Origin: Planctomycetaceae bacterium
Lineage (GTDB): Bacteria; Planctomycetota; Planctomycetia; Pirellulales; Thermoguttaceae
Assembly (NCBI GenBank): GCA_009776995.1
Contig: WRMR01000175.1
Span: 1-9,085, forward strand
Reading direction: 5' to 3'
DNA length: 9,085 nt
Both the position numbers and the translations under genes were made by a program. The notes below the pieces were generated by a model, which was not told the DNA's origin, ran no database searches, and saw only the letters and a program-made list of their open reading frames with translations. Each line of letters begins with the position of its first letter. Position 1 is the stretch's first letter. Below are positions 1-5,660 of this stretch, piece by piece.

Positions 1-548
1 CAAATTCCACCAGTAAAAAAATCAGGCAAATCCTTTGATATCCTTATGCACACTCCCAAGCCCCGTAAATCAACAGCGTATTTTTCACGAATGCGAAAGT
101 CTTTTTTTATTATTTCCCGCCCGTAATCCCTGATATTCCAAACAAGAACCACTTTTCCGTTGCTTTTCATCATACGACGACACTCTGATTGAAATGCTGT
201 TCCGTCAAACCAATGAAAAGCTGTTGCCGCAGTGACAAAATCAAAACTCTTCTCTTGCAGCCCGGTGTTTTCAGCAGGTGCATTGACAGAGATAAAATTG
301 TCGAATCCCGACAAATCCTTTTCTGCAATTTGGCGCATGTCATCATTTGGCTCAACGCAATAAATCCGGCTGCCCTTTTCCAATAATTGCCGGCTGAATA
401 TCCCTGTCCCCGAACCAATATCAGCAATGATGCTATCCGCATTCAATCCGACTTGCACATACAAATATTCAATGAATTCGTCTGGATAGGTTGATCGAAA
501 CTTTTGATAAATGTCCGCCTTGCCGGTAAAGATATCCTCGCTGTTCAC
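1..548 (-). CDS. Class I SAM-dependent methyltransferase, C-terminus outside window (partial)
   Basis: The frame is open from a GTG at 548 to the window edge, about 182 codons, with no in-frame ATG near the start. The residues after the GTG read NSEDIFTGKADIYQKFR. Motif I of Rossmann methyltransferases is clear at about residues 40-50 (IADIGSGTGIFSRQL). It is followed by the acidic ribose-binding end of strand 2 (CVEPNDDMR) and a motif IV-like FDFVTAATAFHWFD, a combination typical of the Methyltransf_11/UbiE-like group. It would transfer a methyl group from SAM; the substrate cannot be told. The gene starts 15 nt after the BMC-P stop in the same reading frame, so it is probably co-transcribed. 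An AAGG lies 11 nt before the GTG, a weak ribosome site. It is not a known BMC component and may be a later addition to the operon. Confidence 0.85.
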   Translation of the reverse strand, partial: MNSEDIFTGKADIYQKFRSTYPDEFIEYLYVQVGLNADSIIADIGSGTGIFSRQLLEKGSRIYCVEPNDDMRQIAEKDLSGFDNFISVNAPAENTGLQEKSFDFVTAATAFHWFDGTAFQSECRRMMKSNGKVVLVWNIRDYGREIIKKDFRIREKYAVDLRGLGVCIRISKDLPDFFTGGI

Positions 549-563
549 TTTGCACTCTGCCTT
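541..563. repeat. Short intergenic repeat TTTGCACTCTG, copy at 3' end of BMC-P gene
   Basis: TTTGCACTCTGC sits immediately downstream of the BMC-P stop codon. Closely similar repeat units (TTTGCACTCTGAAC, then TTTGCACTT) lie at the 3' end of pduL, about 6.1 kb away. It overlaps the start of the methyltransferase gene. Confidence 0.45.
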
Positions 564-866
564 CTAAAGCGTGACATTTTCTTTGCCGACCCGCACGGAG
601 TCGATGATGCCGATGATGACCGTGTCCACCGGCAGGTTTTTCGTTTCGGGCGTCATGCGGGCACTCGACCCCTGCACGACGAGGACGTATTCGTTTTCAC
701 CGGCCCCCATCGTGTCGATGGCAATGAGTGTCCGGCCCGTTGTCACCATATCGGTCCGCGTCTCCGGGTTGACCCGGTACGGCTCAATGACGAGCAACTT
801 GTGTCCGACCATCGTCTCGACCTTCTGCGTCGAAACCACCGAACCGACGACTTTTGCTATAAACAT
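564..866 (-). CDS. BMC-P pentameric shell protein (EutN/CcmL family)
   Basis: This 100-aa protein forms the pentameric vertices that close an icosahedral microcompartment shell. It has the compact single-domain length of EutN/CcmL. The start MFIAKVVGSVVSTQK is typical of the family, as are the segments KLLVIEPYRV, AIDTMGAGENEYVLVVQGSSAR and DTVIIGIIDSV. I chose the ATG at 866 rather than an in-frame start 27 nt upstream because a strong AAGGAGA lies 6 nt before it and the family begins at this residue. Planctomycete BMC loci usually carry several BMC-P paralogues; only this one is in the window. It is separated from the other BMC genes by about 2.7 kb of unrelated genes on the same strand. 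Family assignment is near certain; membership of this particular BMC is inferred from context. Confidence 0.96.
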   Translation of the reverse strand: MFIAKVVGSVVSTQKVETMVGHKLLVIEPYRVNPETRTDMVTTGRTLIAIDTMGAGENEYVLVVQGSSARMTPETKNLPVDTVIIGIIDSVRVGKENVTL

Positions 867-885
867 GGTTTGTCTCCTTTTTTCC

Positions 886-917
886 TGCCTCACAAGGCGT
901 CAAGCAACACGAAGGGA
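886..917. repeat. CACGAAGG-type intergenic repeat, copy upstream of BMC-P
   Basis: In coding sense this reads CCTTCGTGTTGCTTGACGCC, then TTGTGAGGC, starting about 20 nt upstream of the BMC-P start. A related element (CCTTCGTGTTTCTTCGTGCC, then TTTGTGGTGA) lies upstream of BMC-H gene 2 at 5506-5540. It may be a dispersed genomic repeat or a shared leader. Confidence 0.5.
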
Positions 918-940
918 TTTCACGCCAATAGAAAACGAAC

Positions 941-1041
941 TTATTGCTCGATTGATTGATTTTTCCGTTTTTCCTCTTCAACAATTCCACGATGATCAAC
1001 GAGGATTTCATTCCCGTATTGAGCAGGATGGTGTCATTCAT
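941..1041 (-). pseudogene. Frameshifted remnant of the MNDT-type small protein gene (second copy)
   Basis: Translation from the ATG at 1041 gives MNDTILLNTGM, nearly matching the start of the intact 65-aa protein at 2490-2687 (MNDTTLLEKGM). After that Met the original frame turns to nonsense, but the next frame reads EILVDHRGIVEEEKRKNQ and stops at 943-941. This parallels NILFERLGQVDAERF of the intact copy, so a one-base loss next to the Met codon restores the similarity. The rest of the gene is missing. It lies 22 nt after the nucleotidyltransferase stop, so two members of one small-gene family bracket the 2687-1041 block in the same orientation. The original frame runs on into the BMC-P region without family similarity. 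Confidence 0.6.
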
Positions 1042-1063
1042 GATAATTTGGCTCCATCTCATC

Positions 1064-1657
1064 TCATAAAATCATGTTCGGATCGTAGCTTTCCGCGATT
1101 TTTCGCAGTTCGTCAAGGATCGATTTGACGCCAAGTTGTTCGGCGGTTGCCTCCAGGTAGTCGTTGTCGAGGTTTTCCTGCACCCGCAACATGGCGACAA
1201 CATCCTTGCGGCTTCGCCCGCTGCCGAGTTTGATCCAGTGCAATTTTGAAAGGATAGCATCCTCCGGAGAAACCATTGGCACGGTTCGTCCGGTGACAAT
1301 CGTCTCGTCACGCCGACGTTCGAGGGCACCGGGCACGATGTCGGAAAGATGGATATCCACTTTAAACATCGTTTCCTTGTCGATGGCCTGAAACATTGAT
1401 TGTTCATCAATGGCTTCACGGCAAGCTTCGACGCTGAAAAAAAATTCATCACTCAATGTGTCAGCCAACTTGTCAGCAAAATCTCTCTCCCTGGGGTTGA
1501 TTTCCATGATGAGATCGACATCGTTCGTCATGCGCGGATCACCATAAGTAATCGCTGCCAACCCGCCTGTAAATGCAAATGGCTTGTCCGTTTTTCTCAA
1601 CGCCGCAATGACTTTTTTTGATGTAATATCAAGATCAATCATCAAAGGTTCACTCAT
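1064..1657 (-). CDS. Nucleotidyltransferase-fold protein, possible toxin of a two-gene module
   Basis: The protein is 197 aa from the ATG at 1657, which overlaps the stop of the upstream small gene by 8 nt. It shows the polymerase-beta-like nucleotidyltransferase signature: a Gly-Gly turn at residues 31-32 (FTGGLAAITYGDPR), the metal-binding pair D46-x-D48 (TNDVDLIME), and a third acidic residue at D101 (FKVDIHLSD). The later segment MVSPEDAILSKLHWIKLG (about 128-145) is characteristic of AbiEii/DUF6036-like bacterial nucleotidyltransferases. Such proteins add nucleotides to tRNA or protein targets, often as one half of a toxin-antitoxin pair. The tight overlap with a small partner fits that idea, but neither target nor toxicity can be read here. 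The fold is confident; the biological role is inference. Confidence 0.82.
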   Translation of the reverse strand: MSEPLMIDLDITSKKVIAALRKTDKPFAFTGGLAAITYGDPRMTNDVDLIMEINPRERDFADKLADTLSDEFFFSVEACREAIDEQSMFQAIDKETMFKVDIHLSDIVPGALERRRDETIVTGRTVPMVSPEDAILSKLHWIKLGSGRSRKDVVAMLRVQENLDNDYLEATAEQLGVKSILDELRKIAESYDPNMIL

Positions 1658-1928
1658 GGGAAAACTCCTGTGCTGATTTTTCCGCTTCATCCAGCATTTC
1701 GAGAACCCTGGGTTCATTCCAGTAATACCTGCGGGCAACGGCAAATTTCATTTCGAGACCGCTCAGGTTCGGCTGCCGTTCCCGAATCCTTGTTTCGACG
1801 ATAGCGCGGACACTGGCATTGAGACGCAATGCCTTATGGTATCTCTCCGCCGGACTCATTGCCCGAACGTGGTCCCAGTACATTTCTTCGATGCTCTTTC
1901 TGGTTTCCGGTAAAACGGTGCCATTCAT
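1650..1928 (-). CDS. Small protein, putative partner of the nucleotidyltransferase
   Basis: The protein has 92 aa and is charged, probably helical and soluble, with no signal or membrane segment. The core AERYHKALRLNASVRAIVET, then RIRERQPNLSGLEMKFAVARR, resembles small proteins found next to bacterial nucleotidyltransferase genes, though I know no named function. The ATG at 1928 directly follows the TGA of the upstream methyltransferase-HNH gene (TGAATG), and its own stop overlaps the nucleotidyltransferase start by 8 nt. Translation of the three genes is therefore likely coupled. By position and size it could be an antitoxin or adaptor. Its first twelve bases nearly match those of the 65-aa small gene at 2687, although the proteins are otherwise unlike. 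Confidence 0.75.
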   Translation of the reverse strand: MNGTVLPETRKSIEEMYWDHVRAMSPAERYHKALRLNASVRAIVETRIRERQPNLSGLEMKFAVARRYYWNEPRVLEMLDEAEKSAQEFSHE

Positions 1929-2483
1929 TCAATCACCAAAAAATATTTGATTCTTCATCATGCGCTCGCGGGTTTCGATTTTCAGCCGCAGGTATTCCAT
2001 CGGACAGTCGCCCTTGATCCGATTGCACGAACTGCAAAGCAATTGATAGTTTTCGTAATAATCACCACCGCCTTTGGACTTCGGAATGATATGGTCAATT
2101 TCGAGATGGCGGCTTTCAAAACCCTGCCCACAGGCGTTGCACTTACCTTCTTGTTGCGTGAATAATTGTTGCTTCACTGAAACCGTAGGCAACACTTCTT
2201 TGATATCGCTTCGCTTCGGAATCTTGTCCGTTGCGACAAAATCCTTAAAAAGACCTGCATCGCCGCTCAATCGTTCAATCAAAATACTTGTCGCTTGTTT
2301 TTCAATATCGATGCCGATCCATTTGCGGTCAAGTTGCTGGGCGGCCACACAAGTCGTCGCACAACCGCAAAACGGGTCCATCACAACGTCGCCTTCATTG
2401 GATGACGCCAAAATGATTCGTTTCAATAAGGCCAATGGTTTTTGCGTTGGATAAAGTGTGTTACGAAAGACCTGTTTTGCCAT
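1929..2483 (-). CDS. C-terminal DNA methyltransferase fragment fused to HNH nuclease domain (N-terminally truncated)
   Basis: The 184-aa product begins inside a beta-class DNA N4/N6 methyltransferase. YPTQKPLALLKRIILASS (11-28) and the SAM-binding MDPFCGCATTC (35-45), then WIGIDI, are unmistakable. The N-terminal half that should carry the catalytic (D/S)PP(Y/W) motif is absent. From about residue 112 follows an HNH domain: Cys115/Cys118 (CNACG), LEIDHIIPKSKGG with D130-H131, ENYQLLC and C153-N154 (SSCNRIKGD). Related full-length proteins combine both domains. The upstream in-frame stop at 2492-2490 ends the preceding small gene, so no longer reading frame exists. GGAGG lies 13 nt before the ATG, inside the upstream gene's end. 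Methylation activity looks impossible; the HNH domain appears intact and might still cut DNA. It may equally be a decaying gene. Confidence 0.85.
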   Translation of the reverse strand: MAKQVFRNTLYPTQKPLALLKRIILASSNEGDVVMDPFCGCATTCVAAQQLDRKWIGIDIEKQATSILIERLSGDAGLFKDFVATDKIPKRSDIKEVLPTVSVKQQLFTQQEGKCNACGQGFESRHLEIDHIIPKSKGGGDYYENYQLLCSSCNRIKGDCPMEYLRLKIETRERMMKNQIFFGD

Positions 2484-2489
2484 AATTTT

Positions 2490-2687
2490 TTATGATCCTC
2501 CTTCACGCAATTTCATGGCAGCGGCACTGATTTCCCGTCCGGTCATTCCTTCAGAAAGGTTTTGATGCCATTTGGTGTAGTCGAACGGTTCCTTGTTGAC
2601 AAGGTAAATGAATCGCTCGGCATCGACCTGCCCCAGCCGTTCGAAGAGAATGTTCATCCCTTTTTCAAGTAGAGTGGTGTCATTCAT
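2490..2687 (-). CDS. Small conserved-type hypothetical protein (65 aa, MNDT...GMNILFERLG)
   Basis: The 65-aa protein reads as one or two helices with the core GMNILFERLGQVDAERFIYL followed by EPFDYTKWHQNL, and has no signal or membrane segment. I recognise the pattern as a recurrent small bacterial protein, sometimes beside other small genes in toxin-antitoxin-like settings, but know no demonstrated function. Its stop lies 6 nt before, and in frame with, the truncated methyltransferase-HNH gene. A frameshifted relative sits at 941-1041. The ATG at 2687 has no strong ribosome site. An antitoxin role is possible but unproven. Confidence 0.7.
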   Translation of the reverse strand: MNDTTLLEKGMNILFERLGQVDAERFIYLVNKEPFDYTKWHQNLSEGMTGREISAAAMKLREGGS

Positions 2688-2722
2688 GGTTATCTGCTAC
2701 GTGACGTGTTCAAGCGTAACTG

Positions 2723-3502
2723 TCAAAATAACCCAAACATTTTACGTTTGTAAAATGGCGGATAATCTCTTGTGATTGATTGGCCAAAATCGCTGTCCGC
2801 CGGCACCAAATCGAATAATTCGCCCTTCTGCAAGTTCGGTGTTGCGACCGATGCAATGCCACCGAATGTTGCTTGTCGATCTCCTACAAAATCCACCACA
2901 ATGACAAAACTCTGCTCACTATCTCTATGCATCAAAACAAGCCAGGCACTTTTCACGTTTTTCTGTGTTTTCAAAAATTTGGAAACAGCGTCTTTGAGAG
3001 CAACAGGATCATGTGCAGGCAAATCGATAAATACCTGGGTATCTTTTTTTACCGTCCATTCACTATGAGGTCCGGCATTGATCCGTTCAATGGTGTCATT
3101 CAAAATCTGAAAATTATGACTGTATGGATTAATGACAAAACCGCAGAAGCTTAGGTCTTCCATCACCTTTCCAGAAATATCTTCATACGTTAAAACTAAA
3201 GTTTGTTCATCAGGAATATTCCGCCATAGTCTCAAAGCTGACCAATCGGTGTACACGGGCAAAAAATTATTTCCATTTGCGTCGGTTAATCCAAAAAAAA
3301 CAATTGTCGTCCCGGTTTTAAATACGGATACTCCACTGCCATCTGATTCCGGTTGAGGCGAAATTGTGACAGGACAAAGATACCGGGCATTTTTTAGTGC
3401 ATTAACCACGGCATCTTCAGTATCATGTGAACTCGTGGTTCTCATTGCATCAATTGCCGCAATGAGTTCAGGATTGGTCACTGGTTGATTGATGTCAAAC
3501 AT
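2723..3502 (-). CDS. sseB: SseB-family protein (two-domain)
   Basis: The 259-aa protein matches the SseB layout. The N-terminal domain contains FLPVYTDWSALRLW (80-93) and FVINPYSHNFQIL (122-134). The C-terminal domain (about 152-259) contains VFIDLPAHDPVALKDAVSKF, a VKSAWLVLMH strand, FVIVVDFVGD and the closing PFYKRK. SseB was named for enhanced serine sensitivity in E. coli; its biochemical role is not settled, and related domains occur in secretion-associated and toxin-related proteins. The ATG at 3502 has GAAGGA in the 13-nt gap after the acetate kinase stop, so it is likely co-transcribed with ackA. The sequence looks visibly less GC-rich than the neighbouring ackA. Nothing suggests a direct role in the microcompartment. 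Family confident, function not. Confidence 0.85.
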   Translation of the reverse strand: MFDINQPVTNPELIAAIDAMRTTSSHDTEDAVVNALKNARYLCPVTISPQPESDGSGVSVFKTGTTIVFFGLTDANGNNFLPVYTDWSALRLWRNIPDEQTLVLTYEDISGKVMEDLSFCGFVINPYSHNFQILNDTIERINAGPHSEWTVKKDTQVFIDLPAHDPVALKDAVSKFLKTQKNVKSAWLVLMHRDSEQSFVIVVDFVGDRQATFGGIASVATPNLQKGELFDLVPADSDFGQSITRDYPPFYKRKMFGLF

Positions 3503-3515
3503 GACGATTGATCCT

Positions 3516-4709
3516 TCAAAGCCGTTCCTTCACTTTCCCCACCGTCTGCCGGGCAACGATCAACTCTTCGTTGGTCGGGACGACCCAGAGTTGCGTTCGG
3601 CTTGATTGTGCGTGGATGGCCGCTTCCATGCCGTGTGCCTGTTCGTTGGCCGTCAGGTCGAGGACGATGCCGAGCTGCTCGAGATTGGCCGTCACCATTT
3701 CGCGGATTTTGACCTGGAACTCGCCGATTCCGCCGGTAAAGACAATGACGTCGGCCCCACCCAGTTCGACGAGATACGCGCCGAGGTACTTCCGTATGTC
3801 GCCGACCAGCACGTCAACGGCCAGTTTCGCGCGATCGTTCCCCGTATCCGCCGCGTCCATGACGTCACGCAAGTCACCGCTGACACCGCTCAAACCGAAC
3901 ATACCGCTCTTCGTTGCGAGCAGAGTCAGCACTTCCTCCTGTGATTTGCCGAGTTTCCGCATCAGGTGCGGCACCATGAACGGGTCGAAATCTCCGACGC
4001 GGTTGTTGTGAAACAACCCTGTCTGGGCACTCGTTCCCATGCTGGCCGCGACGCTCTTGCCCGCGTTGATTGCACAAAGCGAACTCGACCCGCCCAGATG
4101 ACACGAGATCACCCGCAGGTCGTCACGCACCAAAAGCCGGGCGATGCGTTCGGCAATATAACGATGACTGGCACCGTGAAAGCCCCAGCGCACAATGGAA
4201 TACTGATCCGCCCATTCGAGCGGCACACCGTAATAGCGGTTACGGGCAGGGATCGTCCCGTGAAAGCCCGTTTCAAACGCCGCCACGAGCGGGATGTCAG
4301 GCAATCGCTCGGCGAGTTGCCGCATTGCGCGGATGTACGGCGGATTGTGCGCCGGCATGGCGTCGCTCAATTCGTCCATCGCGTTGAGCAAGTCGTTCGT
4401 CACGAGTTGCACACCGGTGTACCCCGCCGCCAAAACCGCCTTGAAACCGATTGCCGCCACTTCCGACGCATCGGCCAGGCATCCGGTTTCCGGGTCGGTC
4501 AACTGGGCAAGACACTGGCGCACGGCCACGGCATGATCCGACACCGGAACGCTGATTTCCGTTTTACGTTCCCCGATTTGCACGGTGCAGGGCGAAACCG
4601 GCTCCCCGATCCGCTCGACACGACCGCGTGCCAGTACGCTCTCGTCGGTCATGTCGTAAAGCGAATACTTGAAACTGGTCGATCCGAGATTGGCAACAAG
4701 CACTTTCAT
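3516..4709 (-). CDS. ackA: Acetate/propionate kinase homologue of the BMC pathway (variant active site)
   Basis: The 397-aa length is normal for acetate kinase, which transfers phosphate from acyl-phosphate to ADP. Here it would take propionyl- or acetyl-phosphate from PduL to make ATP. Conserved blocks are NLGSTSFKYSLY (N7, S10, S12, K14), AHNPPY (H121), WGFHGASH (H178), CHLGGSSS, SGVSGDLRDV (R281), VFTGGIGE and PTNEELIVAR (E382). Two catalytic positions differ from textbook AckA. The arginine of GHRVVHGG is a lysine (K90 in IGFKAVLAAG), and the aspartate of FDTAFH is a glutamate (E146 in FETGFH). Similar changes may be usual in planctomycete BMC kinases, so this could be a subfamily trait. 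AAAGGA precedes the ATG at 4709 by about 7 nt. A repeat hairpin separates it from BMC-H1. Proteins of this role are often cytosolic; I see no encapsulation helix. Confidence 0.93.
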   Translation of the reverse strand: MKVLVANLGSTSFKYSLYDMTDESVLARGRVERIGEPVSPCTVQIGERKTEISVPVSDHAVAVRQCLAQLTDPETGCLADASEVAAIGFKAVLAAGYTGVQLVTNDLLNAMDELSDAMPAHNPPYIRAMRQLAERLPDIPLVAAFETGFHGTIPARNRYYGVPLEWADQYSIVRWGFHGASHRYIAERIARLLVRDDLRVISCHLGGSSSLCAINAGKSVAASMGTSAQTGLFHNNRVGDFDPFMVPHLMRKLGKSQEEVLTLLATKSGMFGLSGVSGDLRDVMDAADTGNDRAKLAVDVLVGDIRKYLGAYLVELGGADVIVFTGGIGEFQVKIREMVTANLEQLGIVLDLTANEQAHGMEAAIHAQSSRTQLWVVPTNEELIVARQTVGKVKERL

Positions 4710-4717
4710 GGCGTTCC

Positions 4718-4745
4718 TTTCAGGCTTCAGGCTTCAGGCTTCAGG
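4718..4745. repeat. Tandem heptamer (CTTCAGG) x4
   Basis: Four adjacent 7-bp units, the first with one change (TTTCAGG), lie between BMC-H1 and ackA, 9 nt upstream of the ackA start codon. They end inside the ackA ribosome-binding region. Confidence 0.85.
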
Positions 4746-4773
4746 AAAGAGCATCGATGCACCACCTGAAGCC
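4737..4773 (-). promoter_or_regulatory. Intercistronic hairpin between BMC-H1 and ackA
   Basis: GGCTTCAGG (4737-4745) and CCTGAAGCC (4765-4773) form a perfect 9-bp inverted repeat. The 19-nt loop holds the perfect palindrome GCATCGATGC (4751-4760). No U-tract follows on the coding strand, so it looks more like an mRNA processing or stability element than a terminator. It could lower kinase output relative to shell protein. That function is inferred. Confidence 0.5.
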
Positions 4774-4797
4774 CGAAGTCCGAAGTCACCCCCTCTC

Positions 4798-5067
4798 CTA
4801 ATTCAAAAACGCTTCGACGATACCGTCCGCCGGGCGCGGGATGATGTGGCTGCCGACCAGTTCGCCGACCTGCGTGGCGGCATTGGCCCCGGCTTCGACC
4901 GCCGCGCGGACACTGCCGACATCCCCCTTGACGACGGTCGTGACCAGTCCGCCGCCGATCTGGATTTTCTTAATGATTTCCACGTTGGCCGCCTTGGCCA
5001 TCGCGTCGGTCGCCTCCACGAGTGCGACCAGCCCTCTGGTTTCCACAAGTCCGATTGCGTCTTGCAT
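4798..5067 (-). CDS. BMC-H hexameric shell protein 1
   Basis: The 89-aa single BMC domain builds hexagonal tiles of the microcompartment facets. Hallmarks are AIGLVETRGLVALVEATDAM, the hexamer-interface KAANVE, the pore loop IGGG (residues 37-40), VVKGDVGSVRAAVEAG and the C-terminal HIIPRP. I start at the ATG at 5067, which has GAGGTG 7-8 nt upstream; a GTG 9 nt earlier is inside that ribosome site and less likely. The pore loop has Gly-Gly-Gly where most BMC-H proteins, including the neighbour at 5172, have Gly-Ser-Gly, so the pore may differ in selectivity. It is followed by ackA after an 88-nt repeat spacer. Family identity is essentially certain. Confidence 0.97.
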   Translation of the reverse strand: MQDAIGLVETRGLVALVEATDAMAKAANVEIIKKIQIGGGLVTTVVKGDVGSVRAAVEAGANAATQVGELVGSHIIPRPADGIVEAFLN

Positions 5068-5122
5068 GATTTTCACCTCATATAAATAGTTAGTTTATTG
5101 TTTAACACGACAGCGCAACAAA

Positions 5123-5142
5123 GGCAGGGCGGTCACCCTACC
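5123..5142 (-). promoter_or_regulatory. Intercistronic hairpin between BMC-H2 and BMC-H1
   Basis: On the coding strand GGTAGGG pairs with CCCTGCC (seven pairs, one G-U) around a six-base loop, 55 nt before the BMC-H1 start. There is no U-run after it. It could protect or delimit the downstream shell mRNA; this is inferred from the fold only. Confidence 0.35.
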
Positions 5143-5171
5143 TGTGGATTACGCTGTGGAATACTAAGGGA

Positions 5172-5474
5172 TTATGCCCCGCCCTTTTTCACAAACCGCG
5201 GCGGCAACACCTTGTTGATGTCGTCGTGCGGACGCGGAATGACCTGGACGCTGACGATTTCGCCGACGCGTCCGCCTGCAGTCGCCCCGGCGTCGGTGGC
5301 CGCCTTGACCGCCGCGACGTCGCCGGTGATAAACACGCTCACCAGGCCGCTGCCCACTTTGTCCCAGCCGATAAACTCGACGTTTGCCGCTTTCATCATT
5401 GCGTCGGTCGCCTCCACGAGGGTGATGAACCCCTTCGCTTCAAGCATTCCCAACGCTTCCATATTCTTTGCCAT
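5172..5474 (-). CDS. BMC-H hexameric shell protein 2
   Basis: The 100-aa single BMC domain is closely related to shell protein 1 but not identical. It contains ALGMLEAKGFITLVEATDAM, KAANVEF, the canonical pore loop VGSG (residues 40-43), ITGDVAAVKAATDAG and VQVIPRPHDDI. A short basic tail, LPPRFVKKGGA, extends past the domain. The ATG at 5474 follows GGGAG by about 10 nt. Two BMC-H paralogues side by side are typical of planctomycete BMC loci, where they mix in the facets and the pore passes substrates and products. It lies 104 nt upstream of BMC-H1 and downstream of the inserted SUMF-domain gene. Confidence 0.97.
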   Translation of the reverse strand: MAKNMEALGMLEAKGFITLVEATDAMMKAANVEFIGWDKVGSGLVSVFITGDVAAVKAATDAGATAGGRVGEIVSVQVIPRPHDDINKVLPPRFVKKGGA

Positions 5475-5505
5475 GATTGTTTTTCTCCCGTTTTTTAGTT
5501 TTGTT

Positions 5506-5540
5506 TCTCACCACAAAGGCACGAAGAAACACGAAGGTTT
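5506..5540. repeat. CACGAAG-type intergenic repeat upstream of BMC-H2
   Basis: The plus strand reads TCTCACCACAAAGGCACGAA, then GAAACACGAAGG: short units of CACRAAG with irregular spacing. It lies about 30 nt upstream of the BMC-H2 start, and a diverged copy lies upstream of BMC-P at 886-917. Similar CACGAAG strings are a familiar intergenic repeat in many environmental bacterial genomes. Confidence 0.6.
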
Positions 5541-5611
5541 TTTAAAAGGTTTATTTGTAAATTATTGTATTGTTGGATGTCGCATTATTCAATTTAAAGT
5601 TGACATGAAAA

Positions 5612-5628
5612 TCTTTGCCCTGTAAGGG
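5612..5628. repeat. 17-nt repeat, inverted partner of 6592-6608
   Basis: TCTTTGCCCTGTAAGGG matches the reverse complement of 6592-6608 at 16 of 17 positions. The two copies flank the SUMF-domain gene in inverted orientation. The core is itself a small CCCT/AGGG hairpin. Confidence 0.6.
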
Positions 5629-5660
5629 GGGACAATTCTCGATCAATAATCTCCGATTAC

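Noticed and set aside
548..564. Read-through fusion of BMC-P with the SAM methyltransferase
   Set aside because: The two genes are in the same frame separated by a TAG and five codons, but BMC-P is full length at its stop and the methyltransferase has a plausible GTG start, so separate genes are simpler.
504..1128. Long plus-strand open frames opposite BMC-P and its upstream region
   Set aside because: They mirror the coding bias of the minus-strand BMC-P gene, have no ribosome site or recognisable domain, and BMC-P is unmistakable.
3966..4769. 267-codon plus-strand open frame opposite ackA
   Set aside because: It is the antisense shadow of a GC-rich conserved gene; the His/Arg-rich translation shows no family features.
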